Shown: positions 54,430 to 64,000 of the stretch, piece by piece | Position numbering within the stretch: the stretch's first letter is position 1 | Layout of the letters: the number at the start of each line of letters is the position of its first letter | Assembly: GCA_963556145.1 (NCBI GenBank) | Contig: OY744470.1 | Coordinates: 1,240,001-1,304,000, forward strand | Length of the DNA: 64,000 bases | From: Hygrocybe punicea | Lineage: Eukaryota; Basidiomycota; Agaricomycetes; Agaricales; Hygrophoraceae | Direction of reading: 5' to 3' | Program-made: the position numbers and the translations under genes | Notes under the pieces: generated by a model | What the model was told of the DNA's origin: nothing | Database searches by the model: none | Seen by the model: the letters and a program-made list of their open reading frames with translations, nothing else

Positions 54430-55338
54430 ATGGCTGTACTCCCGACACAGCTCATTACCGTAATTGTTATTGGCAGCGTTGCCATCACCTTCCTGATTGG
54501 TTTCTACCTTGTTATGATCTATCTTTGGCATTGGCACCGAAACCCTTCCGCCATTGATACTTCTGACTTCCACCTCGACAATATATCGACACGTAATTGA
54601 CAATTGCCATTCCCGGATATTTGGTTTCCATATTCATACCCTGTGCCCACCATTATCCTCCCTGATGATCCGACGACATTCCTCACCTGCATGCGAACTC
54701 TGGACAATCCCCGATCACAAGACATTTCACTGTTCTCTCTAATCCGACCATCGCCGGAGCATACTCTTTTGGGCTTCGACCACAGACCATATGACTTCCC
54801 AAACAGTGAACCAACCCCTATCGCATATTGTTCGCACGACACCGCTTCAATGCAGTACCCGACGACTTGTTCCCACAGCTTGTCACTCATGCCATGACTC
54901 GACACCTGGACCCACGTTCATTTATCCTTTTCCATCATGATCTCGATACCTCCCACACTCGTTTACAATGATACCCTTTCTTGGACGAATACCGACATCA
55001 AATGGACCTTCTTGTTCCACAAACAGGACAAGACATCGCTCCTCGATACATCATCAACACAGACATCGTCATCCGGTACAGCTTGTGCTGTTCACATGTC
55101 TGACCTCGACTAGCCCACCGTCCTAGTTGGTTTTCCTTCCACACATTCCTTTGTTTTCTTTCATGCAAACCTTGCCACTACATCCACACCACCTCAAGAC
55201 ATTCTCATCACCAATCCCACACTGGATGATACCCATCTTCGACCCGACCGTGCAATGCACTTGCCAGATTGCACACTTGCTTGTTACAGCAAGTGTAGAC
55301 CCCGAATAGGCAATTCTGCACATCACATGATCCGATGA
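54430..55338 (+). pseudogene. Decayed single-pass membrane protein ORF, 302 codons with three stops
   Basis: From the ATG at 54430 (MAVLPTQ) the same frame runs 302 codons to TGA at 55336. It is interrupted only by TGA (54598), TGA (54895) and TAG (55111). It opens with a strong membrane segment (LITVIVIGSVAITFLIGFYL) and basic-aromatic residues (WHWHRNP), then a soluble region rich in Pro, Thr and Asp. No domain is recognised. A constant frame with point stops and no indels implies recent decay of a real ORF. It may belong to the mobile element next to it. Confidence 0.55.
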
Positions 55339-55782
55339 CAAATCATCCGAGTCATCTGGACCTCACCTCTCCCTCAATGACACCCGGGCCTCCAGTTGGA
55401 TCGCGAGAACATCGACATGAGGACGCCTCATGTGCACCTCATGGTGAACACATGGTAGAGTTGGACATGTTATGGCTTCATGGTTGTATTTCTATTTACC
55501 TCCCCTCAAGACCAGTCACTATATATACTGTTCTTGTTGTTGGTTCGGACTTTTTCTTCTTTTCCTTTCTTTACGTTTAGTCTGGTTCTTGGGGCAGACC
55601 CCCTTGTCTTGGGTAATCCCCACGGCTCGCAATGACTTTAGACCATGAACCTCCCCCCTTGTAGCAGTGTTATCTATCAATGAAACTGCTGTTCTTCCCT
55701 CTGGAAACCGCCCCCCTGTTAAGTTGATTGTTGCCGGAGCCCGCTGCAGAAGCGAACCGTAACATCTGATTTGTTTCAGACC
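55339..55782. other. Spacer between the membrane ORF and the Crypton
   Basis: No gene visible. The part before 55783 includes a possible 5' leader (TTGTTTCAGACC just before the ATG). Confidence 0.4.
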
Positions 55783-57800
55783 ATGATCCCCTTCAATGAT
55801 GTTGCGCCTGGGTGTCAGATTCCGGTGAGTGATGTTTTTGAATATGCAAGGTGGGAAGATGAAGGCTCACCATTACTTACAATTTGTTCAGGCCTTGGCG
55901 GCGCTCGCAGACAATGCGAAGCACAACCAGACGGGGCAAGTGGATGAACATGGTGCATTGCGTCACCGCCTGCCTGAACTCTGTGGGGTTGGAGCACTTG
56001 CCCTGCTCTTCTTCACACACTTCCATGTCCTGGGCCAACCTGTTCCTGAATTTTCACCGGACTTCAATGAGCCTGATTGTGGCCAATATGGTGTACGCGC
56101 GTGGTACAAATATCATGTCTTCTGGCCCACATGAAAGTCTCCCACATCATGCCTGACCTACGAAAGTGAGTGCGATGAAATCAAATCATCCCAAACTCAG
56201 CCCCTTGCTCTCTGCAGACCACCGTGACCATGTCAACACCATCCATGCCGCTGTCGGCATCTCAATCTCAAAATCAACACATGCTGCTCGCCCATTCACC
56301 GCCCAGATGGCTCGTGTCCATGGTGCGAGTATTGATGGCACAAAAGCATTGGGTGGATGGAGTGATAGTTCTGGGTCCTTCCACCCATGCTATGATCGTG
56401 CTTTACCTGTTGATGCAATGCTTGGCGCAGCCATGTTTAATGCACGCAAGCCTGAAACTTACCAATTGCTGCGTGATGCCCTTGGTCTGTTGCCGAGCCA
56501 TTAACTATTTTTGTGGAGTTGCATGACTGATCGGAGTTCCTCCCAGAACCACCAAAATGTCTAACTCAAGACATTTTCCCGTGGATTGAGCAGGAGAAAT
56601 CCGCTCTTGATGCTCGATCAGTGGCCAACCCTAATACACGAGATTTCGCCCTCAAAAACTTTCTTGGCTTGTTAACGTGGTTCTGTCGGGTCATCCTGCA
56701 AGATGCAGCTGTCCTTGCACCTCTATATCCTGCTGCACCTATTTTCCAGGTTGCACCATTCAATAACCCTGTCTTCCGATCCTTTGCACACCATTCCCAT
56801 GAAATAATCACAAACGCAGAAGAAAGTGCCTGGCTTGCCCTGGAGGACCTCCCTGACAAGTATGCACACACCTTCCGAGGCCTTGTTCGGGGCACGACAA
56901 TGGAGCAGCAGCAAGCATCAGCACAGTGCATTGCACAGTTGGTGACGCTAACCAAAGCAGTTGAGGCCGTGAAGGTTTTGCTCGACATGCAAATGAATGC
57001 CAAGAAGCCCCGTCGACGTCTGCAAAAATCGAGTATGTCTTCATGATTGTTTTGCACAAACTGTCGCTCATCTCACATTTGCCACATCAGTCCCGTTGCC
57101 ACCATTGAGTGTTCCCGTATCTACCATGAGTTGTGCTCCACTCACGCCAGTTTCTCTACCACCATCCTCACCATCCCCTCCACCCACCATTACGATTAAC
57201 ATCTCCAGCTCGCCATCTGGACTTCATGTCTCACAACTGCCCACCACAGCCAACCCTTCTGTCTCTGCTGGTTTCAGCCCAGAGCCTGCCCCAGCCATCC
57301 CTTCATCTCCACCCATATCAATCTCATCATTGCCACCTTTTACTAATGACCACATCTCCGGCCTGCAGCTTGAAAAGTGGAAGGACCTTGTCCTTGCCTA
57401 TCCGGAGTCTCGGCTGCATCAACACAGCTGGGAATGGCGTGCCGAAGACTGGTTGCCCCACTACCTGTACCCAGAGGTCACAAGCATCACCGCCATCTGG
57501 GAGGAGTGAGCAAATGGCCTGGATGGCTACCTCTCCACACGCCAACTCGAGGAGCGGTGGGGGGCAAAGTGGAGACGGAATCTGCCCACCTTGAAGACAC
57601 CCCATGCACGTCGGAAGAAGGTTGTACAGCTGGTACAGGAGCTGTCAAACCGGCACCACTGGGACACGAAGCTTACCCTTCACTTCCTGCGTGAGAAATA
57701 TGAACCGCACTTTTCGGCTCAGAAGTTCTGTGAGTATCTCCAGAAGAAAGGAGGGACTGGGTGGGAAGATGTTGTGTCTGCCGCAGGAGGGTACACTTGA
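55783..57800 (+). pseudogene. Crypton tyrosine recombinase (Ndc10-like and GCR1_C domains)
   Basis: The ATG at 55783 (MIPFNDVAPGCQIP) splices to ALAALADNAKHNQTGQVDEH (acceptor about 55890). ELCGVGALALLFFTHFHVLG and WYKYHVFW are the Ndc10-type core. After another intron (acceptor about 56218), STHAARPFTAQMARVHGASI, KALGGWSD and CYDRALPVDAMLGAAMFN carry the H-x-x-R and Tyr expected of the recombinase. RDFALKNFLGLLTWFCRVIL (56640-56700) and a coiled tail follow. The C-terminal GCR1_C DNA-binding domain has QLEKWKDLVLAYPESRLHQH, YLSTRQLEERWGAKWRRN and LTLHFLREKYEP. Breaks: TGA at 57507-57509 inside GCR1_C, plus a frame change between 56500 and 56620. Cryptons move by site-specific recombination of a circle and lack TIRs. 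Confidence 0.8.
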
Positions 57801-58119
57801 TAAATATGCTTAATTCTACTTACTATTTTGTAATATACTAGCCATATTGAAACTGGTTCCAAAGTCGCAAGGTAACCAGGCCAAAGACGGAAGCGTGAGA
57901 ACATGCTCATGTGATGAGTAAACGGCAGTAAACCGGTGGCCACCAGACCTTTTATACATTGGGTCATTCAACCTCCAGAACTCGTCTGCATGATGATGCG
58001 GACGTCTCCTCCAGTCTAGTCTGTAACTTCTCTGTTAGATTTCGAGAGCTATAAAATGACTCAGCGTTTGCGGGAGTCAAACGGCTATAATATTTACCTA
58101 TAAAATGACTACACAAGTT
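57801..58119. other. Spacer with hairpin repeat
   Basis: At 58061-58086 lies a hairpin repeat (stem CGTTTG, loop CGGGAGT, stem CAAACG). It sits between two direct copies of CTATAAAATGACT (58050 and 58100 region). No gene. Confidence 0.5.
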
Positions 58120-59384
58120 CAAGGGGGGCCCGGCATTCAAACCCCGCACCTGAGGTGGGGGGGGGGGTCACAGGCCACGCAAAAAAAAAAAAAGGAATAC
58201 TTTAATATGTAGCCTTATATAGTAATTTTTGACTTTCCTGCCACCCCTGAGTGCACGGAACACTTGCGCCATGGTGAAATCAAATAAAACGGCACGTAAT
58301 GAATCATCCATAGATACAGGAAACTAATACAAATGACAGGCAGCACCAAAATTCCAAGCTGGTGACAAGCTCGAGTGCCCAGAATGCCATGAGATGATAT
58401 TGGTGGGGACTGGTGGACAGGCAAGTCTGGGGCAACACACTGGCAAGTCCAAATGTCGTCAAACCATGAAGAGGAACCAGCAAACAAAAGGACTACGTAC
58501 GCTCTTCAATGTCGGTCTCACCCGCCGTATAGCGGGTCCAGTGCCACAGCCTCCGCAAACACACATCCCTCCTCTCGTTCAAGCCAACTTAATTCCTGAA
58601 GATGTAGAGCTGGATCTGTTGGATGAAGACATGAACACCATAGAGTCCAGAGAACTAGGGGATGCTCATACTATCACAGATGCGACCGCTGTCCAAGAAA
58701 CCTGTGATGATGTTGCCACTGCCAGAGCAACCTGTCCTGTCAACTCGGAGCACAATGTCATCGATGTTGATGCTGCCGGTGATAATCACCCCATGGAGCA
58801 CAATGTCATTGACGATCTTCCTGTGAAACCAAATCAATCACTTGTCAGTACGCCATCGGCCCATCTCAAGCAGGTGTGCCACGGAATATACATACCAATT
58901 CCATCCCAAATGTCCCCGTATACCGCCTATCCATTTGGACTGCATGAACGCAGCGCACTTCCATGGATTATCCATATCAACAATAAGGGACTGCACTTGC
59001 AATCGACTGGGTGTCGTGGTTCCACTAATAGTTGTCAGCCGTGCTGCTTCATCTGTCAAAAATTACAATTGAACCAAACATTAGAAGGTATCCTTGATCG
59101 CATGGAGAATGGAATCCACGAAAACGCACCGTACGTGTACCAACCGATAGCGGGTCTCCGAAAGATCCTCGAGCGGAAAAACAACAGCCTTGACCTGATG
59201 AGAGTGGGGAAGGTGTGAGGCGCATGCAAACATCAAGAAGAGTCGGCGGTAGATTGGATTGCCTTTTTTGTATATTACATAATTAAATATACCCATATTA
59301 GGAAGGAGGGGGGGGGGTCCCTGAAATTGTCGAAATGAAATTTTTCGACCCACGTTTAAGTTTTTGAATGCCGGGCCCCCCTTG
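58120..59384. mobile_element. DNA transposon derivative with 8-bp target duplication, 1265 bp
   Basis: Terminal inverted repeats CAAGGGGGGCCCGGCATTC are flanked by CACAAGTT and CACGAGTT (8 bases, one mismatch). G-runs lie inside both ends (58154-58166 and 59309-59318). It encloses the ORF at 58394-59218. The duplication length points to the hAT superfamily. The internal gene is cut short, so this looks like an internally deleted derivative. Confidence 0.8.
58394..59218 (+). CDS. Truncated zinc-finger protein of a transposon, 274 aa
   Basis: Upstream of and across the start the reading gives ECPECHEMILVGTGGQASLG ending QHTGKSKC, a C2H2-like finger (C-x2-C...H-x5-C). Then come TLFNVGLTRR, an acidic middle with two ENVIDVD-like repeats, YTAYPFGLHERSALPWIIHI, CQPCCFICQKLQLNQTLEGI and APYVYQPIAGLRKILERKN. 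From memory, this set of blocks belongs to a large family of Agaricomycete repeat-borne proteins that normally continue several hundred residues past the last block. Here a TGA follows at 59216. Function unknown; DNA binding by the finger is likely. Confidence 0.6.
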   Translation: MILVGTGGQASLGQHTGKSKCRQTMKRNQQTKGLRTLFNVGLTRRIAGPVPQPPQTHIPPLVQANLIPEDVELDLLDEDMNTIESRELGDAHTITDATAVQETCDDVATARATCPVNSEHNVIDVDAAGDNHPMEHNVIDDLPVKPNQSLVSTPSAHLKQVCHGIYIPIPSQMSPYTAYPFGLHERSALPWIIHINNKGLHLQSTGCRGSTNSCQPCCFICQKLQLNQTLEGILDRMENGIHENAPYVYQPIAGLRKILERKNNSLDLMRVGKV

Positions 59385-59429
59385 CACGAGTTATAAGTAA
59401 ACTAAGGTAAGAAAAGCTGGTATGTGGCT

Positions 59430-59465
59430 CACCTCAGCGTTTGCGGGAGTCAAACGGCTGAGGTG
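59430..59465. repeat. Hairpin repeat (second copy)
   Basis: CACCTCAGCGTTTG pairs with CAAACGGCTGAGGTG around the loop CGGGAGT. It matches the copy at 58061-58086 in the same orientation, and each lies about 35-45 bases outside one end of the 58120-59384 element. On the minus strand both read as the peptide SRLTPANAE. Confidence 0.7.
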
Positions 59466-59747
59466 GGCGAGTATTCTACAGTAAGCTAAATAGTAAAATA
59501 GTCGCCTAGCGACGAAACGCAATGACTCTATCACTATGCGTGTAAAACTAATCATATGGTGAATAAATAACAAATGTCCATGTTAGATGAAAATGACCAT
59601 AACAAATTTGCTTCGGGCTTCGGCACGAGCTTGTGATTCCAACATTCTCTGCAATTTTTCGTGGTGGGCCGTGGAGTGACGGTTCAAGGTGTTGAGATTC
59701 AACGATACGAAGGGCAGGGGTTTTCCCTGTCTGTTCGGTACTGGCAA

Positions 59748-61239
59748 ATGCTTGAGAATACCGATCCCCATCCAACTCCTTCAGTAGTAAAGGAGTCACT
59801 CCTCCTCAATCTCCCTAACGAGCTATTAGCCATGATCCTTGGCAATTTCCTTCTCACAAACTCGGACTTGCTCAACTTGTCGTTTCTGTGTACACGTCTT
59901 CACTGCGTCGCGCTTTCCCTATACCTTGCCCGCCACCACATCCCCAAACCCTCCAAATTTCTCCACCTTGATTACACGTACTCCCATTGCTCACTAATTC
60001 CCTCTTCTTCACCTCTTGTGAAGGGCTCTCCTGTACATTTCGCACCCAGAATCTCGTCCGCAACCTCCATAACGTGGAACAACTCACGTCGAAACTCTCA
60101 GGTACCGATGCATCGCTTTGCTTCGTATCCTTCAGTGCGGATTACATCGGAAGGACGGAACAGCGTATGTACCAGGCTATCCGTGACCTCTGCGTGGCAC
60201 TATTCACTTCGTGTCGGACCCTCCGCGTAGCGGGTGGATCTTCGTTTACATGGGCACTTTTGGATGCGTCAGACAGTTTGGGGAAGCCGCAGACCAAATG
60301 GGAAAGATTTACCCACCGTCTTGCATCGCTCAAAATCAGTTTGGGAGGTGGAAAGCAGCCAACGGCAACATTTGATCATCCAATACCTTTGCCCTGGCTG
60401 GCCAAGACCAACACATGGACACTCAAATCCTTCAATATCGGATCCTCCGGCCCCCGTTCTTCGATTGGACCATCGCAATAATCAATGAGTCAAGCTTGAC
60501 GAATTTCACTTTACAATGCGTCGATCTGTCCCCCGATGCATGGACAGCAACCCTCTCTGCTATCAATATCCCAACTCTCATGTCACTAACCGTCGGAGTC
60601 CCGGGCACTGGCTACAATTTTCGCACTGTTCTCGACTTCCTCTCTCGACATCACTCCATCACTTGTCTGAAAATCTGGGGCCCCATAGGATCAACCCCAC
60701 TCAATTCCTTGCTCACTTCACTGAACGGTACCTCCGAAAAGATAGTGCATGCCTTACCAGACGAACATGCTTTGTTCAATCTCACTTTCATTTCCATCGT
60801 CTTACATTCCGCGAAATCTGACCTTCTGGACACTATTTTTGCCATCCTTGCGCGCCGCACGAAAGGTATCTCGCTCAGTGTATACTTCACTGAGAACTCT
60901 TCCGACATCGCTTCACACCTGAATCTCAGCCCTACTACCGCTACCAACGACGGTGGTGCCAACGCTGACAGGGATGAACCCAGATCTCTCCACTGCGTGA
61001 CACGCCTCTACTTCCGAACACCCGTCTTACGAGTCCTCAGCCAACAGGAAATTCCCCTACTCTTGCGGTGGATCGCACGGTTCCCGGCCCTACACTACAT
61101 TCACTTTACGATGTCTGCCGCGCAGCCCGAATCGAAGGACAGGGCTGCGCTCGTGCTGTTTCTTGGGGAGACTTGTCCCAAGCTGAGGTCCGTCATGATT
61201 GGGTGGCAGACTTATCAGGTTCCGGGCCGGGACATGTAG
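59748..61239 (+). pseudogene. F-box/LRR-like protein, two frame breaks
   Basis: Starts MLENTDPHPTPS at 59748. The F-box is LLLNLPNELLAMILGNFLLT followed by SDLLNLSFLCTRLHCVALSL. Three frames continue the same protein: 59748 to about 59965, then LTNSLFFTSCEGLSCTFRT to FNIGSS (about 59985-60445), then PPFFDWTIAIINESSLTNFT to the stop at 61239. The first break is near 59970. The second is in a C-run (GGCCCCCG at 60447-60454) where one extra C would restore the frame. Repeated Leu-rich blocks (LTNFTLQCVDLS, ITCLKIWGPIGS) suggest an LRR-like substrate domain. It could be a pseudogene, two sequencing errors, or, less likely, introns. Confidence 0.65.
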
Positions 61240-61818
61240 GCCATGATTCTGGGTCTAATTCTTCGGGATTAGATACAGAGCATAACAACTTGATGAGGGA
61301 TGAACATAATGACAGACTAGCACTCAAGCGCCTTGCATCTAATGGCCTTACGTCTTCTAGGGTTCGGGAGGGTGAGAGCGTAACTTAACTGGAGCGACTT
61401 TTAGTAGTACCTCAGATCCATGTCATATATAAGTATGTATGCACTCTCCATCTACATTTGCAACCACCGACTTTTCCGTCTTTCTTCAACTTTTGCTTTC
61501 GCTCTTGCATGCATTTCCTCGCTGTCATCTTTCCCCCATCTTCGCCAGATAATATCTTCCGATCCAGCTTCGTAGAAAAGCTTGTATGTCCCGAAACTCA
61601 CTCTAATCGCCATGCACCCACGATGGAGAGCAACCGTGGGTACAGATGGGAGGCACAAGCACCTGCAATTCCACTAATCAGATCCACAATATATCCAAGA
61701 TTATAGTTGCCTTACCTTCGCATGTACACAGGCGTGCTGCGCTTCTCAGTAGGCTCTTTCGGCATCCACTCCGTTGGATACTTCATCACGAAGGTGTCAA
61801 CATATTCTCGCCATCGGC
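61240..61818. other. Convergent intergenic region
   Basis: 3' flanks of the F-box gene and sin3. No recognisable gene. Confidence 0.5.
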
Positions 61819-64000
61819 TCAATGCGGATCCATTCCCGTCCACACTGGGATCGTCTTCTCCGACAAGCTGAATACGCATCTCTTTCGATTGGTGTACCTA
61901 GCACGCGCACCGTTTACGTCAGGAGCTCCCGAAACAACGTTGTCATTAAGACCTACCCATTCTACCCGATATAACGGATCCTCGCCGCCAAGAAGTCGTT
62001 CGGCTTCTCGACGATACCGAATCATGTCCTGATTACTGACTATCTCCAAACTTCGAATATTTTGGATCATATACCAGAACTCCTGATATTTGTCTGATAA
62101 TATCGTTTGCACCTGGGTAATATATGCCAGTCGTGAGTTGATTAATGTAATAAAGTTGAAATCCATCCGCCACCGTCTCAAATCATCAAGTACGGACTTA
62201 CCTGTTTCACTAGTGCGGTAATGAGTTTATCCAGCGTAAAAACATGATACGCCTTGAATTATGGAATCAGCACAACCTTTCAGGAAAACTTTGTTAGCGG
62301 CCTCACCTTATTCCCAAAGAACCACCTCATGTGTTCTTCAAAGGTTGCCTGGTCCAGTTCGTTGTCGAAAACCTTCTCGCACGCATCCAGGAGATACATA
62401 TAGACCACGTTCGACCCTTCCGTAGCATGGTGATCGCCCAGAGCTTCCATGGCCTGCGCGAGCACCGCAGAAGGGCCATTCGGATCATCCAGTCCAAGCT
62501 CAACCGCGATAGGGTTTTCAAGAAATGAAACATACTTTCGAGCGGCTAGTTTCGCCCCAATTGTCTTGCACATCAGGAGACGCGAATAGAGCAACTGCAG
62601 CAAACTAGATTGATCATTCTTCTTTTCCATACAAGCATACGGCATATACCTGAAGCAAGCGTAATAACGTGTAAAATGTTGTGTTCACGAAAAATTGTCG
62701 TCTTTCCAAGTTCGATTCGCAATCGATCGGGTTTTCGTTGGTGATGTTCGTCGCAGTCTCCTTGATCCAAACATCATGCGGTCTCTCTGTAGTTGATGAC
62801 GCCTTGTCAAGGTCATCAGTATTGGAGAAGTTCTGTGACCTATTACTGGGTGCAGGAGATGCATTTGATGATTCTGCAGCCGCGTCTTTCCCAGACGATT
62901 TCTCTTGAACGGTTTTCAACAGCTTCTTCCTAAGGTCGTTGGCTGCAATTCCGCTCGAGTGAGTACCACCTGCTGATCTCCGCCCGCTCCGATGGCCTTC
63001 GTGTCCATTCGACTCATTGTCATCTTGGGCACCTTCCAGCGGACCGCAAGCAGCATTGAATTCCGCAGCTGGATACATGCAGAGAAGGGGGATAAAAGTC
63101 CGAAGGAACTTTTCGACGCTCCGTCGTTCCTGCGGACTATACTGCACCTGGGAATGGTCCAGGAACGAGTACACCAACTTCAAAGAGTCATGCAAAACGG
63201 AGGTGTCTTGGAAAGAATAATGCAGTTGGAACCCCAGGGACCGGCGAGCACAGGAAGGCACACTGTCTCTCTCTTGTGCCATAGTTTGTTCGGCTTTGAC
63301 AGCCTCAATGTCCACCATGAAGTGCTTTGCCGTGATGTTCTTCTTGTCGTTAGCCTTGAAACTGATGCCTTGGTAGTCAAGTGACTTGTAAAAATTCTTT
63401 GTATCCACCTCCCTCCAAGTCCGACTCCACTCTCGTTGAGCTCGTCTCCACTCTTCATCCTTCTGCTTTAGTCGCGCGAGCACCACCGGCACGGCAACGC
63501 TAGGGCAGTCTTGAAGAGCCTGCAAGATCTCCAGGCCAGGTTCTCGTCCATAGACTTTCTTGATGACTCGGTGGTAGATGCTCTGACTTGAACCACCAAG
63601 GTCGGGCTTGAGCTTGAACGATATCCTCTCCTCATTCGACATGTCTTCGAGTCGCGCGTTGAGCGGCTCCAATATCGCAATCGTGCGAGCCAATGCTTCG
63701 AGTTGAACATGATATTCGTGCCGTTCTTCTTCACTCTTGTGCAACACCTCCTCAAAAGAGTTCTTTTTGTGCGCAACGAAACCAGCTTCTTCGGTTGCCC
63801 ATGTGGGATGAGAAACCCATTCGTTGTTGAGCACGGAACGACAATGTTGGTCGCGTCCGGAGCATGCTAGTGTCATTTCCTAGACGAACAATGGCGCTCA
63901 GATGAAGGAGTACAGGATTTAGATGTTCACTCACGCTAACGGGGAGTTTACGGTAACTGGGTCCCTCTCCATCATCCGCAGGCAAAGCCGACATCGCCTC
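61819..64000 (-). CDS. sin3: SIN3 transcriptional corepressor, C-terminal part (runs off the right edge)
   Basis: Sin3 is the scaffold of the Rpd3-type histone deacetylase complex in the nucleus. Exons on the minus strand: 64000-63935 (EAMSALPADDGEGPSYRKLP), 63879-62650, 62594-62306, 62252-62202 and 62112-61819. The HDAC-interacting region is clear: MTLACSGRDQHCRSVLNNEW, VSHPTWATEE, FEEVLHKSEEERHEYHVQLE. A basic/Ser-rich linker (GHRSGRRSAGGTHSSG) precedes the conserved C-terminal domain: TTFYTLLRLLQ | LLYSRLLMCKTIGAKLAARK, HMRWFFGNK | AYHVFTLDKLITALVKQ | VQTILSDKYQEF. Introns are 50-90 bases, GT-AG, in phase. The end at 61819 (GMDPH stop) is shorter than I expect for Sin3, so a further intron and exon are possible. 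The PAH repeats lie beyond 64000. Confidence 0.9.

Noticed and set aside
1..64000. tRNA, rRNA or riboswitch genes
   Set aside because: No sequence with a convincing A-box/B-box pair or rRNA core was seen; tRNA-iMet similarity at 52002 is a primer site, not a gene.

Overview
The window looks like an Agaricomycete (mushroom-forming basidiomycete) nuclear genome. The evidence is short GT-AG introns of about 50-70 bases in the housekeeping genes, basidiomycete-style F-box proteins, Crinkler (CRN) genes of the fungal NTPase-nuclease type, an Ndc10/GCR1_C-type Crypton, and Ty1/copia and Ty3/gypsy elements. The species cannot be named from sequence alone. I saw no rRNA gene, convincing tRNA or CRISPR array.

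Layout. 1-2520 holds a decayed Spt5-like (NGN/KOW) gene running off the left edge. 2567-7262 is repeat-rich: two elements with hAT-type 8-base target duplications, solo short LTRs, a PIF/Harbinger fragment and a foldback element. 8878-11643 is a broken Crinkler gene. 12299-16205 is a run of non-autonomous DNA elements and long hairpins. 17326-32398 is the gene island: an 82-residue orphan, CCT-theta (cct8), a Bem2-like RasGEF/PH/RhoGAP protein and an F-box protein. 34540-37112 is a second Crinkler whose reading frame appears open. 38350-40815 is a dead Ty3/gypsy element. 42132-52629 is a complete but dead Ty1/copia element carrying five later insertions: three hAT-like elements, one short-LTR (TRIM-like) element with identical LTRs, and one solo LTR. 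54430-57800 holds a stop-ridden membrane-anchored ORF followed by a Crypton recombinase. 58120-59384 is an element with an 8-base target duplication and a truncated zinc-finger ORF. The right end carries an F-box gene with two frame breaks and the 3' half of a SIN3 corepressor gene.

How the parts relate. The housekeeping genes are not an operon or an obvious cluster; bem2 and the F-box gene at 30165 are divergent. The main story is mobile DNA. Three unlike-TIR hAT-type elements share an internal ~55-base palindrome. The copia element uses a primer-binding site complementary to the anticodon arm of initiator tRNA-Met, and a hAT-like element has landed exactly in that site. The two Crinklers (Ub-like header, P-loop NTPase, restriction-endonuclease-like tail) are the strongest candidates for an unusual effector or conflict system. 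Many breaks in repeat-type ORFs are TGA codons that could derive from CGA, as expected from C-to-T change at CpG.

Exon boundaries were read by eye. They are most reliable for cct8, the F-box gene at 30165 and sin3; for bem2 and both Crinklers some introns are only approximate.
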